Shown here one piece after another: positions 1 through 11,924 of a stretch of 64,000 nt of DNA (positions are counted from its first letter, which is position 1; each line of letters opens with the position of its first letter). The notes under the pieces were generated by a model, which was given only the letters and a program-made list of their open reading frames with translations, was not told the origin of the DNA and did no database searches. Location: the NCBI RefSeq assembly GCF_027943255.1, contig NC_072893.1:65504001-65568000 (forward strand). Direction: 5' to 3'. Origin of the DNA: Anastrepha obliqua (lineage: Eukaryota; Arthropoda; Insecta; Diptera; Tephritidae). Both the position numbers and the translations under genes were made by a program.

Positions 1-769
1 TTCCTCATCCTCTTCAAGTTGGTTATATCGAGGTGTCACTGCATGCATATATTCCAGTGCGTAATTGTTATTGTACAAAAGTGCGTGCGGTTCTAGTAAT
101 TGTTGACACATTAATCACCTTCTATTTTTATTTTGTTTAATAGAAATATGTCAACTTTATTTCACTTTTACCATTTCATCAATATTTCACTTATTTTCCT
201 TCGAGTGCGCCTCAGTGTAGCAAACACTCTCAGTGACATATTCATAGTCGTCGTTCGTCGCTCGCTTGTTATCTTTTGCTTTATCGCTCCGCATTTGATT
301 GTCCACTCCTATTTTTAAACCATGCACTCGTACATTACCTGTGGGAGTGGCAGTGAAAGTAATGAGCTTAACAAAAACAATCAACTTAATCGACTCAAAG
401 GCATTCGTGAGCTGAAAGCAATAACTAACCAATTCAGTGGTAATTTTTATGGAGCCATATTTATGTATGTATAAGTGAGTACATAAAAGTCGTCAAAGGT
501 GACTTTGTAATTTATGCCCATTAGTGGACAGTTTTATTTATAACCGATTCTTAATAGAAACTAAAATGGAGAAGTGACTCGTGTATTTTGGATAGTGTTT
601 ATTTTTCTGAAATTTCGTATATTTGTAGACTTGAGTATGTTAAGAAATTACCCGAAAATTATTTGAAAAATTTGAAATATTAATAATTCAGTGATTAGTA
701 CATAGACTAAGCTAATGAGGAAAAATATTTTTGCAAACTGTTCTTTTTGTTTTCAGATAAAATACATAT
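1..769. other. AT-rich intergenic DNA
   Basis: No gene is recognised here. Short open frames on both strands have no coding character and resemble no known family. The sequence becomes more AT-rich toward 600-770, where the neighbouring degenerate repeat array begins. Confidence 0.5.
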
Positions 770-1205
770 ATTGAAAAAAAAATTTGTTTTAGGTTTTCTC
801 TGTACCCGAAAATTAATATATAAATAAACAAATAAGATATTTTGTTTTTACTTTTCTATTTATCCGAAAAAAATAAATATATTTGAAAAGAAGGAAAACA
901 ATTAGAAAAAAATCTTTCAGTATAAAATAAGATTTTTCTTGAAAAAAATTTATTTAAAAATATTTTGTTTTGCTTTTCCGTTTATCTGACAAAAATATAA
1001 ATAAATATATTAAAATAAAACTTTTTCTTTGGCTTTCTGTCTACCCGAAAAAAATATACGTCCAAAAAATTTAATAAATAAATATATTTAAAAATAAGGA
1101 AAAGAATTAGAAAAAAACTCTCGATAAAAAGTAAAATTTTAGTTGGAAAACATTTGTTTGAAAAAAATTTTGTTTTTGGTTTTCGGTTTATCCGAAAAAA
1201 TGTAA
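770..1205. repeat. Degenerate AT-rich tandem repeats
   Basis: A recurring module of a T-rich stretch, a 'tttatccgaaaaaa'-like motif and an 'ataaatatattt' motif is seen near 785, 845, 965, 1025 and 1170. Longer shared pieces such as 'ggaaaacaattagaaaaaaa' near 893 recur with small changes near 1097. This looks like an old, diverged minisatellite. It ends where a mariner relic begins. Confidence 0.6.
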
Positions 1206-1565
1206 CTAAATAAAGGGTGATTAAGTTTCAAGAGCCGGTGTTGATTTTGAATAAAATACAATTTTTTCAGAAAATTATTGTAATTTCTCTTTATTATGAT
1301 AATATTGGTATGGCTCAATTACGTATGGAACAAAATATCGGCCAAATGGCCACCGCGGCCTCAACGGCCTCAACGGCACACCTCCATCCGAAGGTCCAAA
1401 TTTTCGATGACGCTGAGGCATAATTGAGGTTCTATGCCATTAATGTGCTGAATTATCTCATCCTTTAGCTCTTGAATTGCTGCTGGCTTATCGATGTACA
1501 CCTTTTCTTTCAAATAACCCCCAATTGACGTCGCCGCGCCGTGAGATTATTCGGCCATTTTAAAA
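1206..1565 (-). mobile_element. Mariner transposase C-terminal relic
   Basis: Read on the minus strand, 1547-1396 encodes a transposase tail: GYLKEKVYIDKPAAIQELKD, continuing through an IENLDLRMEVC-like end to a stop. This is the pattern after the last catalytic Asp in Tc1/mariner transposases, where a WGYLK-type motif is followed by a DKP segment. The + strand left end at 1212 starts with 'agggtgatta', similar to the 'agggtgat' ends of the DD41D-type elements elsewhere in the window. Only the C-terminal part is left. Confidence 0.65.
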
Positions 1566-1574
1566 ACTAAAAAC

Positions 1575-2640
1575 AATGTATGCTTTTTTCGAAAATTCGG
1601 GGTTAACCCGCGTCCTGATCTTTTTTGTGAAAATGTGGTTGTAAAATTTTAGAACCTTATATTTAAATAATTTTTCCAAAATTCTGGTATAAATCGCCAT
1701 TTTGTAAATTTTCAAAAATAATTTTTGATTTTTTTTTAAATAATAACAATAAATTATGGGGTTTTCGTGAAAATTTGGTGTAACATTTTAGAGGCCGATG
1801 TGTGAAAATTAAAAAAAAAGTTCTCGTATGAGCAGCCATTTTGTTGATTTTCATACCGAAGTCTTCGATTTTTTAACAATAACCTGTTTTTTTTTTTGTT
1901 TTTTTTTCACTTTGTGTGTCATATTTTAGAAGCCGATATATATTAATAATTAAAAAAAACACATGTTTTTTTGAAAATTCTGCTGAAGCTGCAATTTTGT
2001 TAATTTTCAAATAAAATTCTTAAGTTTTAAGGTTTTTTCAAGAAAATTTGTGAGTAAAATTTTAGAGGCCCATATTTTAACTTTTTTTTTTTTAAATTCT
2101 GGCGTAAATTCTCTTTGTACATTTTCAAACAGTACTTTTAGCCTTTTTTTAATTTTAAAACTTAAATTCATTTTAAAATTTTTTTTTGGGTTTTCGTTAA
2201 AATTTGGGTGTGACACTTTAGAGGCCGATATTTTAATGGTATAAGCCGTTATTTTGTAAATTGTGTGTAAAATTTTAGAAGCTGACATTATAATAATTTA
2301 AAAGAAACAGGAGTTTTTCCGAAAATTCTAATGTAAGCTTAAGCAAAAATCATCAATTTTTTCGAAAAATAAATTATTTGGGTTTTTCGTGACAATTTAT
2401 TTGGGTGTAAAACTTTAGAGGAAGAAGAATTGCGAAGAATCTCAAAAAAATTCTGACGAAGCCCCCTTTTTTTTAATATTTGTATCAAAATCTTCAATTT
2501 TTTTAACTATAAATTCTGGTTTTTGTTTTTTGAGAATTTGTATGTAACGCAGAAATAATTTAATAATTTTCAAAAAAATGATGTCGTTTTTTTGGAGTTT
2601 ATGTGTAAAATTTTACAAACCGACTTTCACGCCCTGTCTA
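1575..2640. repeat. Degenerate ~140-bp tandem repeat array
   Basis: About seven diverged copies of a unit of roughly 135-150 bp occur near 1620, 1760, 1900, 2040, 2195, 2385 and 2530. Each carries the ordered motifs 'gtgaaaatttgggtgtaa', 'attttagaggccgatatttt', 'aaaattctggcgtaa' and 'gccattttgttaattttcaa'. The copies differ by many substitutions and indels, so the array is old. The phase is easiest to follow with the 'ttttagaggccgata' block. Confidence 0.7.
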
Positions 2641-3391
2641 CACTTAAAAGCAAAACTTCTCTCATTATAGAAAAAATGGCTATTGAAATAAACAAATATA
2701 GGCGTAAATTTACGCTTAAGAAACTCAATCCTCTTTTTAAAGTGTGAAATTTTCTAAAAATGAATAAAAAATATTTATTTGGTTATAAGAAAAATTTACT
2801 TCAATTTATGTTTAAACTAAATGTTGTGTTTGAAAGGGTAGTCAATGATAAGACAAGCCAAAGCTTAGTCGGAGTTAAACATTTCGTTTAAAAAATTTTG
2901 GGGGTTTTGGCTCTGGTACCGTACCAAAATGGGTTAGTTCTATGCTATTCTGGAAACATGCAGTTCCTACTTTACTACTGGGGAATGAAATTCCTGCAAT
3001 TGTTTGTATTTACACACCAAAAACAAAAATTACCTACTTCATTGTATGTACTTATACATGTGAACAACGTGTTTTCATATTTTTTTAATGTATGTACACA
3101 CACACATATACATGTACAAACACTTATTACACTTCTCTTCCAAGGTAATCAAGATTTTGACTATGATTTTTTGTTTTCTATTTATTAGTGCCAATGGAAT
3201 TTACTTATCTTATCAATTGGAAAGTTGTTCAACGATGGCCTGAAAATTGTGCGGAGCGGGTTGCGGCAGTGAGATAATTTGGGCACTACTATCGATACTA
3301 AATATTATCAGTTTCTAATCGAAATTTCGTCTATTACTCGTGTAAATACAAAGTGTTGGTTGAAACGAGACATTCATTTGTTTGCGCCACT
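2641..3391. other. Spacer and presumptive 5' leader of the fucosyltransferase gene
   Basis: No coding sequence is recognised. The final 150 or so bases (3240-3391) are less AT-rich and lead directly into the start codon at 3392, so they probably hold the 5' untranslated region. No core promoter element could be assigned with confidence. Confidence 0.35.
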
Positions 3392-6300
3392 ATGCTATAT
3401 TCTGAACTCGATTCGAACGTCAACGCGCCTTTACTCGATGATGGCAGTGCCAATGTTCAAACAACTTCAGTTAAATCGGCCGCGCAAGTAACGAACGACA
3501 CTATGCCGCTGCGACGGCAAAAGTATCTAGTCATTCTTATAAGTCTTGGAATATTCGCTAGTTTTGTGGCTATCAACCATTTGATCATTAATGCACCCGC
3601 ATTCAATCAGTATAAAATTTTGCGTGCTTACCAAAATCAAATCGACAATGAAGTGGCGGAAAAAGGGCGCTCTGACCGGCCGCGCACTATACTATTATGG
3701 AACAGTTTCTTTGGAGACGAACGTTGGGGTTTAGGCGAGGACAGCATGGGACCCACCTACTTTCGCGACGAATTCAAATGTCACGAGTACCGTTGTGACT
3801 TGACGAACAATCGCGATTTCTTGCCCACCATCGAAATGTTCGATGCAGTGCTCTTCCATACAGCGCAGCCATTTCCTTTGCTGCAGTCAGTGCCTAGAAG
3901 ACGGTCGCCGCATCAACAATATGTGTTTGCTTTGATGGAACCGCCAGGTGAGACAAAGCATGCGCTCACCGATGAGGCTGGCTTCTACAACATGACTATG
4001 AGCTATCGACTCGATTCGGATATAATGTGGCCTTATCAGTATTTTGAGGATATTGAAACTGGTGAATTAGTAGCGCCGGCAGTTCATGCCAAATGGCGGC
4101 AAGTACCAGCCGAATGGAATGAAACGAGCGTGTCGCAAGTGTGGGAAGGCAAGACGCGGATGGCTGCTTGGTTTGTGTCGCACTGCGAGACATTGTCGAA
4201 GAGAGAAAAGTTGGCAGCAGCATTACAGGAGTATATTGACGTTGACATCTATGGCAAATGCGGAAATTTCAGGTGAGTAAAATGAGTATTGCTTTCAGAC
4301 AAAAACAAGAACTGCATTGGTTGAAATTCAAAGATGATAGAATACAAAATTATGAAGAAACGAGTGGAACTTTGAGCGTAATTTTGCGTTGACGTAATTT
4401 AAGGGAAACTAGAAGAGATCGTGGTGGCCGCCGTAGCGGAAATCTGTCGAAAGCTCGGGCATGAGAGACCAAATCATAGAAACACTATTTTCTTAAATCG
4501 GTCATCCCGTGAAAGGCAATGGGAAATCCTCCGAGTGTATCTCTACCATGGAAAAACTCCTCACAAGAAATATCTGCCTTTCGCAGATACCCCTGCTGGG
4601 GTAGAACTTCGGCTAATAAATTGTCACCCATTAACCCAGCAACCCAGAGTGCAGAGAATAGCATGTGTGGGCATCACTGGTGCCTGTAGAATATATCCCA
4701 TCGCTGCGCTCAACGTTATTCTCCACGTAATTCCTGTGGTTCTGCAGGTTAAATCCATTGCTGTTCAGAGTGCTATTAGGCTGAAGGAGATTGGCCTTTG
4801 GAGACAACTTCCTGTAGGACATAGTAGCATCTTGAAGCAGATCTCCCCTTCCTTCTCTGATATTCGCACCGACCTCTCCATCCGCAAACTGTGTTTTGAG
4901 GGTTGTGCTAGGGCTATCTTTCCGAGCAGGCAAGATTGCAGAGAGGGGACAGTTGGTGCGGATATATATGCCTTTGTTTTCAATGACGGATCCAAAATGG
5001 AGTCTGGAGTGGGAGCGGAGGTCTACTCTAAATCAGCCAGCATTTCGGTCTCCTTTAAACTGCCGGAGACAAGCAGCGTCTTTCAAGCAGACGTCTTCGC
5101 GATCCTGCAGGCTTGCAAAATGCTTCGGGATCGCTGTTGGGAGGGAGACATTAATATTTTTTCCGATAGCAAGCTGCAATCAAGGCACTGTCGTCGCCGT
5201 ATTGCAGCTCTCTTCTCGTGAACTCCTGTAAGGAGGAACTCAAATGTCTCGAACGTGCAGGAAACATTTCCCTCATCTGGGTTCCTGGGCACAGGAACAT
5301 AGAGGGAAATGAAATTGCCGATGAGCTTGCCAGAAAGGGGGCGGCAGAACCGGTTCCAGCTGCCCCCTTCTCAGACATCGGTATTCCCTTGGCCGTCGTT
5401 AAAGCGAAACTACACAATTTCTTTCTAAAAAAAGCGCAAGACAGATGGAGGTCTGTCTCATCGTGTGCTATTTCAAAAGCACTATGGCCTCAATACGATA
5501 GGAACCGCACGCTTAAGGTGATGGGGGGATGCCCATTCAATTTCCAAACTCATTGCGGTGATCACTGGTCACTGGTGAATTCCGTACAACCCCTATTGCA
5601 GAAGCTGTGGGGATCCTGCAGAGAAAGAGACTGTGGAACACTTTCTCTGCAAATGCCCGTCTCTGGCGGCTAGGCGCTTGAAATTCCTTAGTGTGCCCTT
5701 TGGGGATGACTTGATGAAATTTTCCAGCCTAGATCCCTTTTCTCTCCTCCGCTACATCAACAGCACTGGATGACTGTAGACGGTTTTCTCTCCTCTCTAA
5801 ATCCTTTCCCATTCTGTACATCTGTTTAGAAAACTTAACGTACTTCCTCGTTGGCAGTTAGATTTTTAAAAATTTTTAGTTTTTTCAAACGCTTCTAGAC
5901 TGGACTGGGCAAGAGAAAGAGTTGGGAAGAGTTTTTTAAAACCAACAGGATGAACCAGAACATAATAACATGCTACCCGGGTGGATCTCTCACCGTGGAA
6001 TGTGAAGGTGTCTGTGGACCTGGGAAAAGATACTCGGAAGCACCAGGCAATCATAGAAATATATTTCCAATTGAAAAAAGCGTTCGCTTTAGCTTTAAAC
6101 GCAACTATAACAACAGATACCTAGCCACCCTTACTGATTGCCAGGTAGCAATTGAGGCTCTCAAATCCTTCCAGGTTACATGAAAACTGGAGCTGGATTG
6201 TCTTGATAAGCTGTATATTCTATACCTGAATAATCAAGTACGTAACCGAAGGATTCCAGGGCCCATAGGAAATACTGAGAACGAAATGCTAAATAAATTA

Positions 6301-9300
6301 TCCAAGAAAGTGGCAGCGTCACCATTTATGTGTTCAGAGCCATTGTGTCTTAGGAAAGGGTAACTTCTTCTCCCTTATTCAGGAAGTAGAGGAGAGACAA
6401 AGAATATCATGCTGGGACAATTTACCGGGTTTAACACAATCAAAATTAGTGAAAGGTAGCTTTAACATAAACCTATTTAAAGATTGTATGGAATAAAATA
6501 TGAGTAATTTTAGAATCATCACCGGAATATTAGCATCACAGGGCATCAGGTCGAATCATCATCTTGGAACTTCCAGGTTCTGTAGGTGGAAGGATGAAAC
6601 CACCAAACATCTGCTGGCATCGTGCTCAGTACTGAAGTGTAAGCGAGACAAATACCTGGGTAAACACATTTCACTAGAGAAGGAAATAAAACGCAATAAA
6701 ATAGGATAAATATGAAAATTTATTAAGGAAGTTGGACTCAGAGAAATATCCTGAATCCTGATATCTTTTTTACTAAATCTCGTTACCTGGAAAGTAGTGT
6801 TGGTATACATTTGTGCTCGTTTTGTAGCATTTCCCATGACTTTCTGCACAGTATCGATTGTGAGTGCGGTTACACCGCCTCATCCAATTCCGGCACTAAG
6901 AAGTCGTTTATCATATGGCCCTGTAAGTTGCAATGCGCTCATGATGATTTTCGACATGAAATAGTCCCATTCGTTGTTGAGATTGAGGATGGCTTGACCG
7001 TAATTCACATGCGACTGACGGTTGCACCATTTGCACTTTGTACGGCAACATGTGGAAGTTTTTCATTAAAATTTGCTGTAGGGTCCGTCTGGTGATGCTC
7101 AATTGCGTGCCCCGTCGGCTGGTTGATGTTTCTTCGCTCACAGCGACATTGACAGCCGTGATATTTTCGACCGAATGAACAGTCCGGTGGTGGCCACACC
7201 CCACAAAGTTTCGCACGGTTCCAATCTGTTCGAGTCATGTAATTAAGCGTCAGAATGTTTGCCTAGTTGCTGTGACCCGATTAGGAAATCGACGCCGATA
7301 TTTACGCTACGCCAACACTATCAACCGATTATTGGTGAAAAAAATTGACACAATTATTGCACGCTCTTGCGGAGTATGATTTATGTCCTGCGTTATTCAA
7401 AACACGTTTAAAATATCTGGAGCTCCCAGATGTTGGATGGATTGGAAGATATCTCAGCATTAGGTTGGAAATGTCTATTTGAATTCGCAATAGAAACAGG
7501 CACCATGTGGGTGGACTACTTCGAAACACAAAACTAATGAACTTCATCTGGTATCCCTATGATCCAAACCGCTCTATGCGGGACTGCAAGGCAATCAGTT
7601 GAACCTAATCTAACCTATTTCCTTCAGACTGTTTTAATGCTTCTTGCAGAGTAGCCTCACATTGGGTAGTGTCACATTAACCCTAAATATTTAATAATTT
7701 TCTTCATATAAAAAAAAAATTCGTACGTGCTTTAATGGGGAAAATGTTTAACAAAATTAAAAGAAAAAATTATGAAAATTAACGGGAGTTTTTAGCAACT
7801 CCAAACGTCCACTTGATTGTGCTAAAATCTAATAAGCTATAAAACTCTATACCACCCACAAACTCTTCTAGAGATTTTAATCGAAACCCATGTGATGAAA
7901 AGTTTGTGGAAATTTTCTAATTTTTGTAAAATATGTTTATAAAAAAGTGGTCAAAACGACGAAGTGCCCACCAAATGGCGAAAGAATTGAAAATATCTGA
8001 TCTCAAAGTCAAGCCTTATAAGATCCAAAAAGCGCATGATCTCATACCAAAGCAGCAACAAGTCAGACTTGATAGAGCGAGGGAGTTGCTTTCTTAGTCG
8101 AAAGCGGGCAATTTCCGATCTTTGTGTTTTCTGACAAGAACATTTTTCAAATTGAGGAATTCGTAAACGAATAGGCTTTATTTGATTGATCGTTCATACG
8201 AAAATTTAAGTCATCGATTGGCCACCAGGAGGCAGCACCCACCACAAGTAATGGTTTGGGCCACTGTAACCGCGGATGGGCGCCCGTGTTCATCGAGCCT
8301 GGAGTCAAGGTAAATGCGAAATATCGGGAAAGTATTCTGGAGGTTGCTTTGAAGTCGTGGGCAGACAAACATTTCGGTGGCACACCATGGATGTTTCAAC
8401 AGAACTCGTCAGCGTCTCACAAAGCACGAGTGCACCAAGAATGGCTAAAAAACAACGTTCCGAACTTCATAACGTCCACATAATGGGGCTCACATTCACC
8501 CGACGTGAATCCGATGGATTATTTTCTTTGGGTTATTTTGGAGAGCAACATCCGAACTAAAAGATTCATCAGTCTCGAGATGCTGAAAAAAGCCATCGTC
8601 CGTGAGGGCGCCAAAGTACCTGCAAGTCACATTTGGGCAGCTTGCGATTCGTTTCTGGACCGTCTCACGTCCATAGTCAAGGCAAAAGGTGGTCATATCG
8701 AGCAAAAGTAAATTTATTCTTAATTTTGTATTACTTCCACACATTTTTTAATTTGAATTGAATAAAAGTAATTTTCCAAAATAAATTTATGGCCTTTTTA
8801 ATTGGTTACACTTCGAGTGTCGGACCCTGTAGCTTTGTCCCAGCCTTTATGACGGGTGATTTTTTAGCTATTATCTTTTTAAACAGTTGGTTTAAACAGC
8901 TGACGCACGTTTCGTGTTTTGTTTCACTGTCAAACATCTTCAGTTTGGTCTATAATTTAACCATGAACCGTCTTACAACCGAACAACGCTTGCAAATCAT
9001 TGAATTTTATTATAAAAATGCGTGTTCTGTTAAGAAAGTTTATCGCGCGCTTCTTCCATTTTAGGGTCAGTTTAATCGACCCACTGAAGCGGTTATTCGA
9101 GCTATTGTGACTAGAACCAAATTTACATTATTGGACATCAAACCACTAACACGCTTACGTAGAGTGCGAACTGAAGAAAATATCGCAGCTGTATCGGCCA
9201 GTGCTAATGATGACCATCAATTATCGATTCGTCGTCGTTTGCAACAATTGGGCCTCTGTTACTCAACAACGTGGAAAATGTTGCGAAAGGATTTAGGTGT

Positions 9301-11372
9301 GAAGCCTTTCAAAATACAGCTGGTGCAAGAATTGAAGCCGAACGACCTACCGCATGCAGAATTTTTGGTGAATGGGCTCTTGGAAAGTTGGCCGAAGATC
9401 CACTTTTTTATCGAAAAATTGTGTTCAGCGACGAAGCTCATTTTTGGATCAATGGGTACGTAAATAAGCAGAATTGTCGATTTTGGAGTGAAGATCAGCC
9501 AGAAGAATTACAAGAGCTACCAATATATCCAGAAAAGGTCACAGTTTGGTGCGATTTATGGGCTGAAGGTATCATTGGACCGTACTTCTTCAAAGATGCT
9601 GCGAATAGTAACGTAACTGTGAATGGTGAGTGCTACCGTGAAATGATATCCAACTTTTTTTTGCCCAAAATGCAAGAGCTTGACTTGCGTGACATGTGGT
9701 TTCAGCAAGACGGTGCCACATGCCACACAGCACGCGTAACAATGGACTTGTTGAGAGGCGAGTTCGGTGAACATTTTACTTCACGTTCGGGACTTGTCAA
9801 TTGGCCACCCAGATCGTGCGATATAACGCCTTTAGATTACTTTTTGTGGGGCTATGTTAAAGCTCATGCCTATTCAGACAAGCCTGCTTCAACTAACGCA
9901 TTGGAAGACAACATTAAAGCATTTATATGTGAGATACCGGCCGAAGCATTGGAAAGAGGATGCCAAAATTGGACTAAGCGAATGGACCATTTGAAGCGCA
10001 GTCGCGGTCAATATTTGCATAAAATAATCTTCAAACATTAAATTATATGGACTGTACTATCCATTTAAATAAAAATTTCATGCATTTTTCTGAATTTTAC
10101 GTGTGTTTTTTTGAAAAACTTTTCTATAGCTCTTAAAAAATCACCTTTTATTTGCCATACCTTTAAGGGGGGAAGCTGGTGTAGAGCGCAAAAAATGGGC
10201 ATATTTTATGAATTTATTTTGACTCAACAAAGGAATCAATCGAAAATCTGTGAAATAGGTTTAATAATATAGCTTTCATGGTATAAATACAAAATTTTTC
10301 GTCTGAATTAATTTCAAAATGGCCGCTGTCCAGCAGTTCTCCTAAGGCGCCTTTTTTTCTAGTGGGTCCATTGCCGAAGACGTAAACTCCTTAATTTTTG
10401 TCCTGGATCAAAAAATAAAATTTTTTTAGTTTCTATATAACAACAGAAAGAGACGTACGTAGGATTTTTTCGATATTTTGTTTTTTCGCGAAATGGTGCA
10501 CGTTTGAACAAAAAGTTACAATTTTCACTATAAAGAACGACATAAAATTGTTGATTAAAAAAAAAACTATGTAATATAAATAAAAAATCCTACGTACGTC
10601 TCCGGAGAAAGGTATTTCGAATGTATTGTCAAAATTTCGTAAGAATCGGTTAAGATTTGTTCGAGTTATGTCTTCGGCCAGTTTAAAAAAAGTGATTTCG
10701 AGAAAAACGCGTTTAAAGTTGTAAGTAAGTTCGGGGCATACCTGCGAGGCACTGCCGTCGAATGAAAAATTTGGGCATTTAGACATTTTTGCTGGCATCC
10801 CTCATTTGGTTTATTATTTCTAAGACCCTAAAGCACCTTTTAAGACAAAAAAAAATTTTTCGATTTTTTCAAAATTCTAGACCAGCTTCCCCCTTAAGAT
10901 ACCCAATAACTTGTACACATTTTTTAATTGCAGTTGTCCACGCAGCTCAAATGAATGCGATAAACTTTTGGATGTGCGCTATAAATTTTATTTTTCTTTT
11001 GAAAACTCACTTTGCAACGATTACGTGACCGAGAAACTCTACAACATAATGAGACGAAATGTGATTCCAGTTGTGTTTGGCGGTGCCGACTACAGCCGAT
11101 TCGTGCCACCAAATTCCGTCATAAATGCCGAAGATTTCCAGAACGTCGCTGAGCTGGCTTCACATCTTCAATATGTGGCCACCCATCCAGAGGAATATAT
11201 GCGCTATTTTTGGTGGCGTCGCTACTATCGTCTCAGCTATCGTTCGCCTTTTTGTGATCTCTGTGCGAAATTGCACAGTGTAACGAATTCGCAAAAAACA
11301 CAAACATATGTGAATATTGAGAAATGGTGGATGGGCGACCAATGCCGTTTCGAGTCTAAAATTAAATTTTAA
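3392..11372 (+). CDS. Alpha-1,3-fucosyltransferase (GT10), two exons
   Basis: Exons 3392-4272 and 10934-11372 join in phase (AG|T) to give 439 residues. The donor is 'cag|gtgagt' and the acceptor 'ttaattgcag'. The protein has a short cytosolic N-terminus, one membrane segment at about residues 45-66 and a lumenal catalytic region, the usual type II Golgi layout. The second exon begins with SCPRSS and carries the GT10 signature YKFYFSFENS, then CNDYVTEKLYN (residues about 310-331), the donor-binding region for GDP-fucose. The family transfers fucose in alpha-1,3 linkage to N-glycan cores or antennae. The first in-frame ATG (3392) was chosen; a second ATG at 3503 (residue 38) would still precede the membrane segment. 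A C-terminal CDLC pair is present. It belongs to the insect FucTA/FucTC group, but which member is uncertain. The 6661-bp intron is almost wholly transposon. Confidence 0.9.
4400..5845 (+). mobile_element. LINE family A 3' fragment with RNase H domain
   Basis: Broken frames on the + strand encode the end of a LINE ORF2. First comes an RT-distal 'thumb' segment (RIACVGITGACR near 4655), then an RNase H domain: FNDGSKMESGVGAEVYS near 4981, the FQADVFAILQACKML motif near 5085 and WVPGHRNIEGNEIADELARK near 5280. A Cys/His tail (EHFLCKCPSLAARRL, about 5636-5670) ends with a stop near 5773. Frames change near 5190 and 5520, so the copy is dead and 5'-truncated. It lies in the fucosyltransferase intron in the same orientation as the gene. 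A second copy of the family is at 55605-57035. Confidence 0.85.
5940..6800 (+). mobile_element. LINE family C relic (RNase H to tail)
   Basis: A more degraded RNase-H LINE 3' part lies on the + strand. Recognisable pieces are DCQVAIEALKSFQVT near 6136, ENEMLNKLSKKVAASPF near 6281, a QEVEERQRISCWDN-like stretch near 6380 and a Cys/His tail DETTKHLLASCSVLKCKRDK near 6594. Several stops and frame shifts interrupt it. It differs enough from the upstream LINE to be a separate family and directly follows it. Confidence 0.7.
6830..7330 (-). mobile_element. Mariner-type transposase relic, DD41D-like
   Basis: Minus-strand frames between 7240 and 6911 resemble the linker between the N-terminal DNA-binding and catalytic regions of rosa-type transposases: an ENITAVNVAVSEETSTSRR stretch, an SITRRTLQQIL helix and HMLPYKVQMVQ. 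The same order (EENIAAVSASANDD, STTWKMLRKDLG, KPFKIQLVQ) is seen in the nearly complete element at 8854-10148. Catalytic motifs are missing. Confidence 0.6.
7365..7620 (+). mobile_element. LINE 3' tail fragment
   Basis: A short piece resembles the last ORF2 codons and 3' UTR of the LINE at 11925-13375: a 'cgtttaaaa' Cys/His-tail segment, then 'tggtatccctatgatccaaa', 'ctctatgcg' and 'aacctaatctaacct' in the same order as around 13130-13340. No open frame remains. Confidence 0.5.
7621..7955. other. AT-rich intron sequence
   Basis: This stretch lies between a LINE tail and the next transposon inside the fucosyltransferase intron. No domain, repeat pair or RNA gene was seen. Confidence 0.4.
7956..8830 (+). 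mobile_element. DD37D (maT-like) mariner, damaged
   Basis: The + strand encodes a broken transposase. KELKISDLKVKPYKIQK lies near 7979, then LIDRSYENLSHRLATRRQ near 8179, FIEPGVKVNAKYRES near 8288, the second catalytic motif region (TPWMFQQNSSASHKAR near 8383) and NPMDYFLW near 8506, ending ...KAKGGHIEQK at 8711. The QQD aspartate of the family reads as Asn here, so the enzyme would be inactive even apart from the frameshifts. The spacing to the last Asp is close to 37 residues. The right end carries 'ggttacacttcgagtgtcgg' at 8803; a similar end is at about 17262-17290. The N-terminal DNA-binding domain is missing. Confidence 0.75.
8854..10148 (+). mobile_element. Nearly complete DD41D (rosa-type) mariner
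   Basis: Ends are inverted: 'gggtgattttttag' at 8854 and the reverse complement of 'cttaaaaaatcacc' at 10132-10145, about 1.3 kb apart. The transposase starts at ATG 8963 (MNRLTTEQRLQIIEFYYKNA) and ends at 10041. The catalytic core is recognisable: IVFSDEAHFW near 9418, MWFQQDGATCHTA near 9694 and NWPPRSCDITPLDYFLWGYV near 9799. There are 41 residues between the QQD Asp and the TPLD Asp, which gives the DD41D class. Two lesions disable it: an in-frame TAG at 9062-9064 and a one-base frame change near 9355. It sits in the fucosyltransferase intron. Confidence 0.88.
10167..10893. mobile_element. TTAA-flanked MITE, family 1, copy 1
   Basis: A 727-bp non-coding element is flanked by TTAA (10163-10166 and 10894-10897). 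Terminal inverted repeats are 'ggggggaagctggt' plus 'tag' on the left and 'ctagaccagcttccccc' on the right. Internally, the blocks with 'cgtacgtaggatttttt' (near 10451) and 'aaaaaatcctacgtacg' (near 10584) form a large inner inverted repeat. A near-identical copy in reverse orientation lies at 13404-14133. TTAA target duplication is typical of piggyBac-superfamily elements, but no transposase is present. Confidence 0.85.
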
Positions 11373-11924
11373 ATCACAAATATGTCTGTATACTTAAGTG
11401 TCTTTTTGGAGTATCCCATAGCAAAAAGTTGCTGTGTTGAGGCTATAATATTGTATTGTACTTACAGGTAGATACTATATGGAACAAATGGACAATTTTT
11501 TTCTCAGTATCACGGCGAAAAGTCGGAATTATTAGAGATAGGTTAAATTTTAGGGTCGTCTACAAATAAGTGAATTTAATAAAAAATTAATGGAATGTGT
11601 CTTGTTAATTGCCTTAATATTTGCATACATACGTATGTACATATATGTAACATTTCGATGTAAAGTAAGTTTTCTAAAAATTGTTAAAGTTTATTAATTA
11701 TTAATATTTAATAAAAAAGCTGTGTAATGTTAATCATTTTATTAACTATTTTTAATAAAACGAATATAGTTTTCACAGTTATGTCTATGTATTTTTAACT
11801 GACTTTATTTGCAAATCTGAATTATCAATTTTATATTTATCGTTCTTTTGCTGGAAGAAGATGCATAACTCAAAAATCGAAAATTCGTGAGTAGCGGCCC
11901 CAACATTTTAATTTTATTTACCAG
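11373..11924. other. 3' UTR and downstream spacer of the fucosyltransferase gene
   Basis: AATAAA signals occur at about 11578, 11709 and 11755, any of which could end the transcript. The rest is AT-rich with no coding character. Confidence 0.45.

Noticed and set aside
3353..3391. N-terminal extension of the fucosyltransferase from a GTG at 3353
   Set aside because: The frame is open upstream, but the first ATG is 3392. No acceptor or conservation argument supports a non-ATG start.
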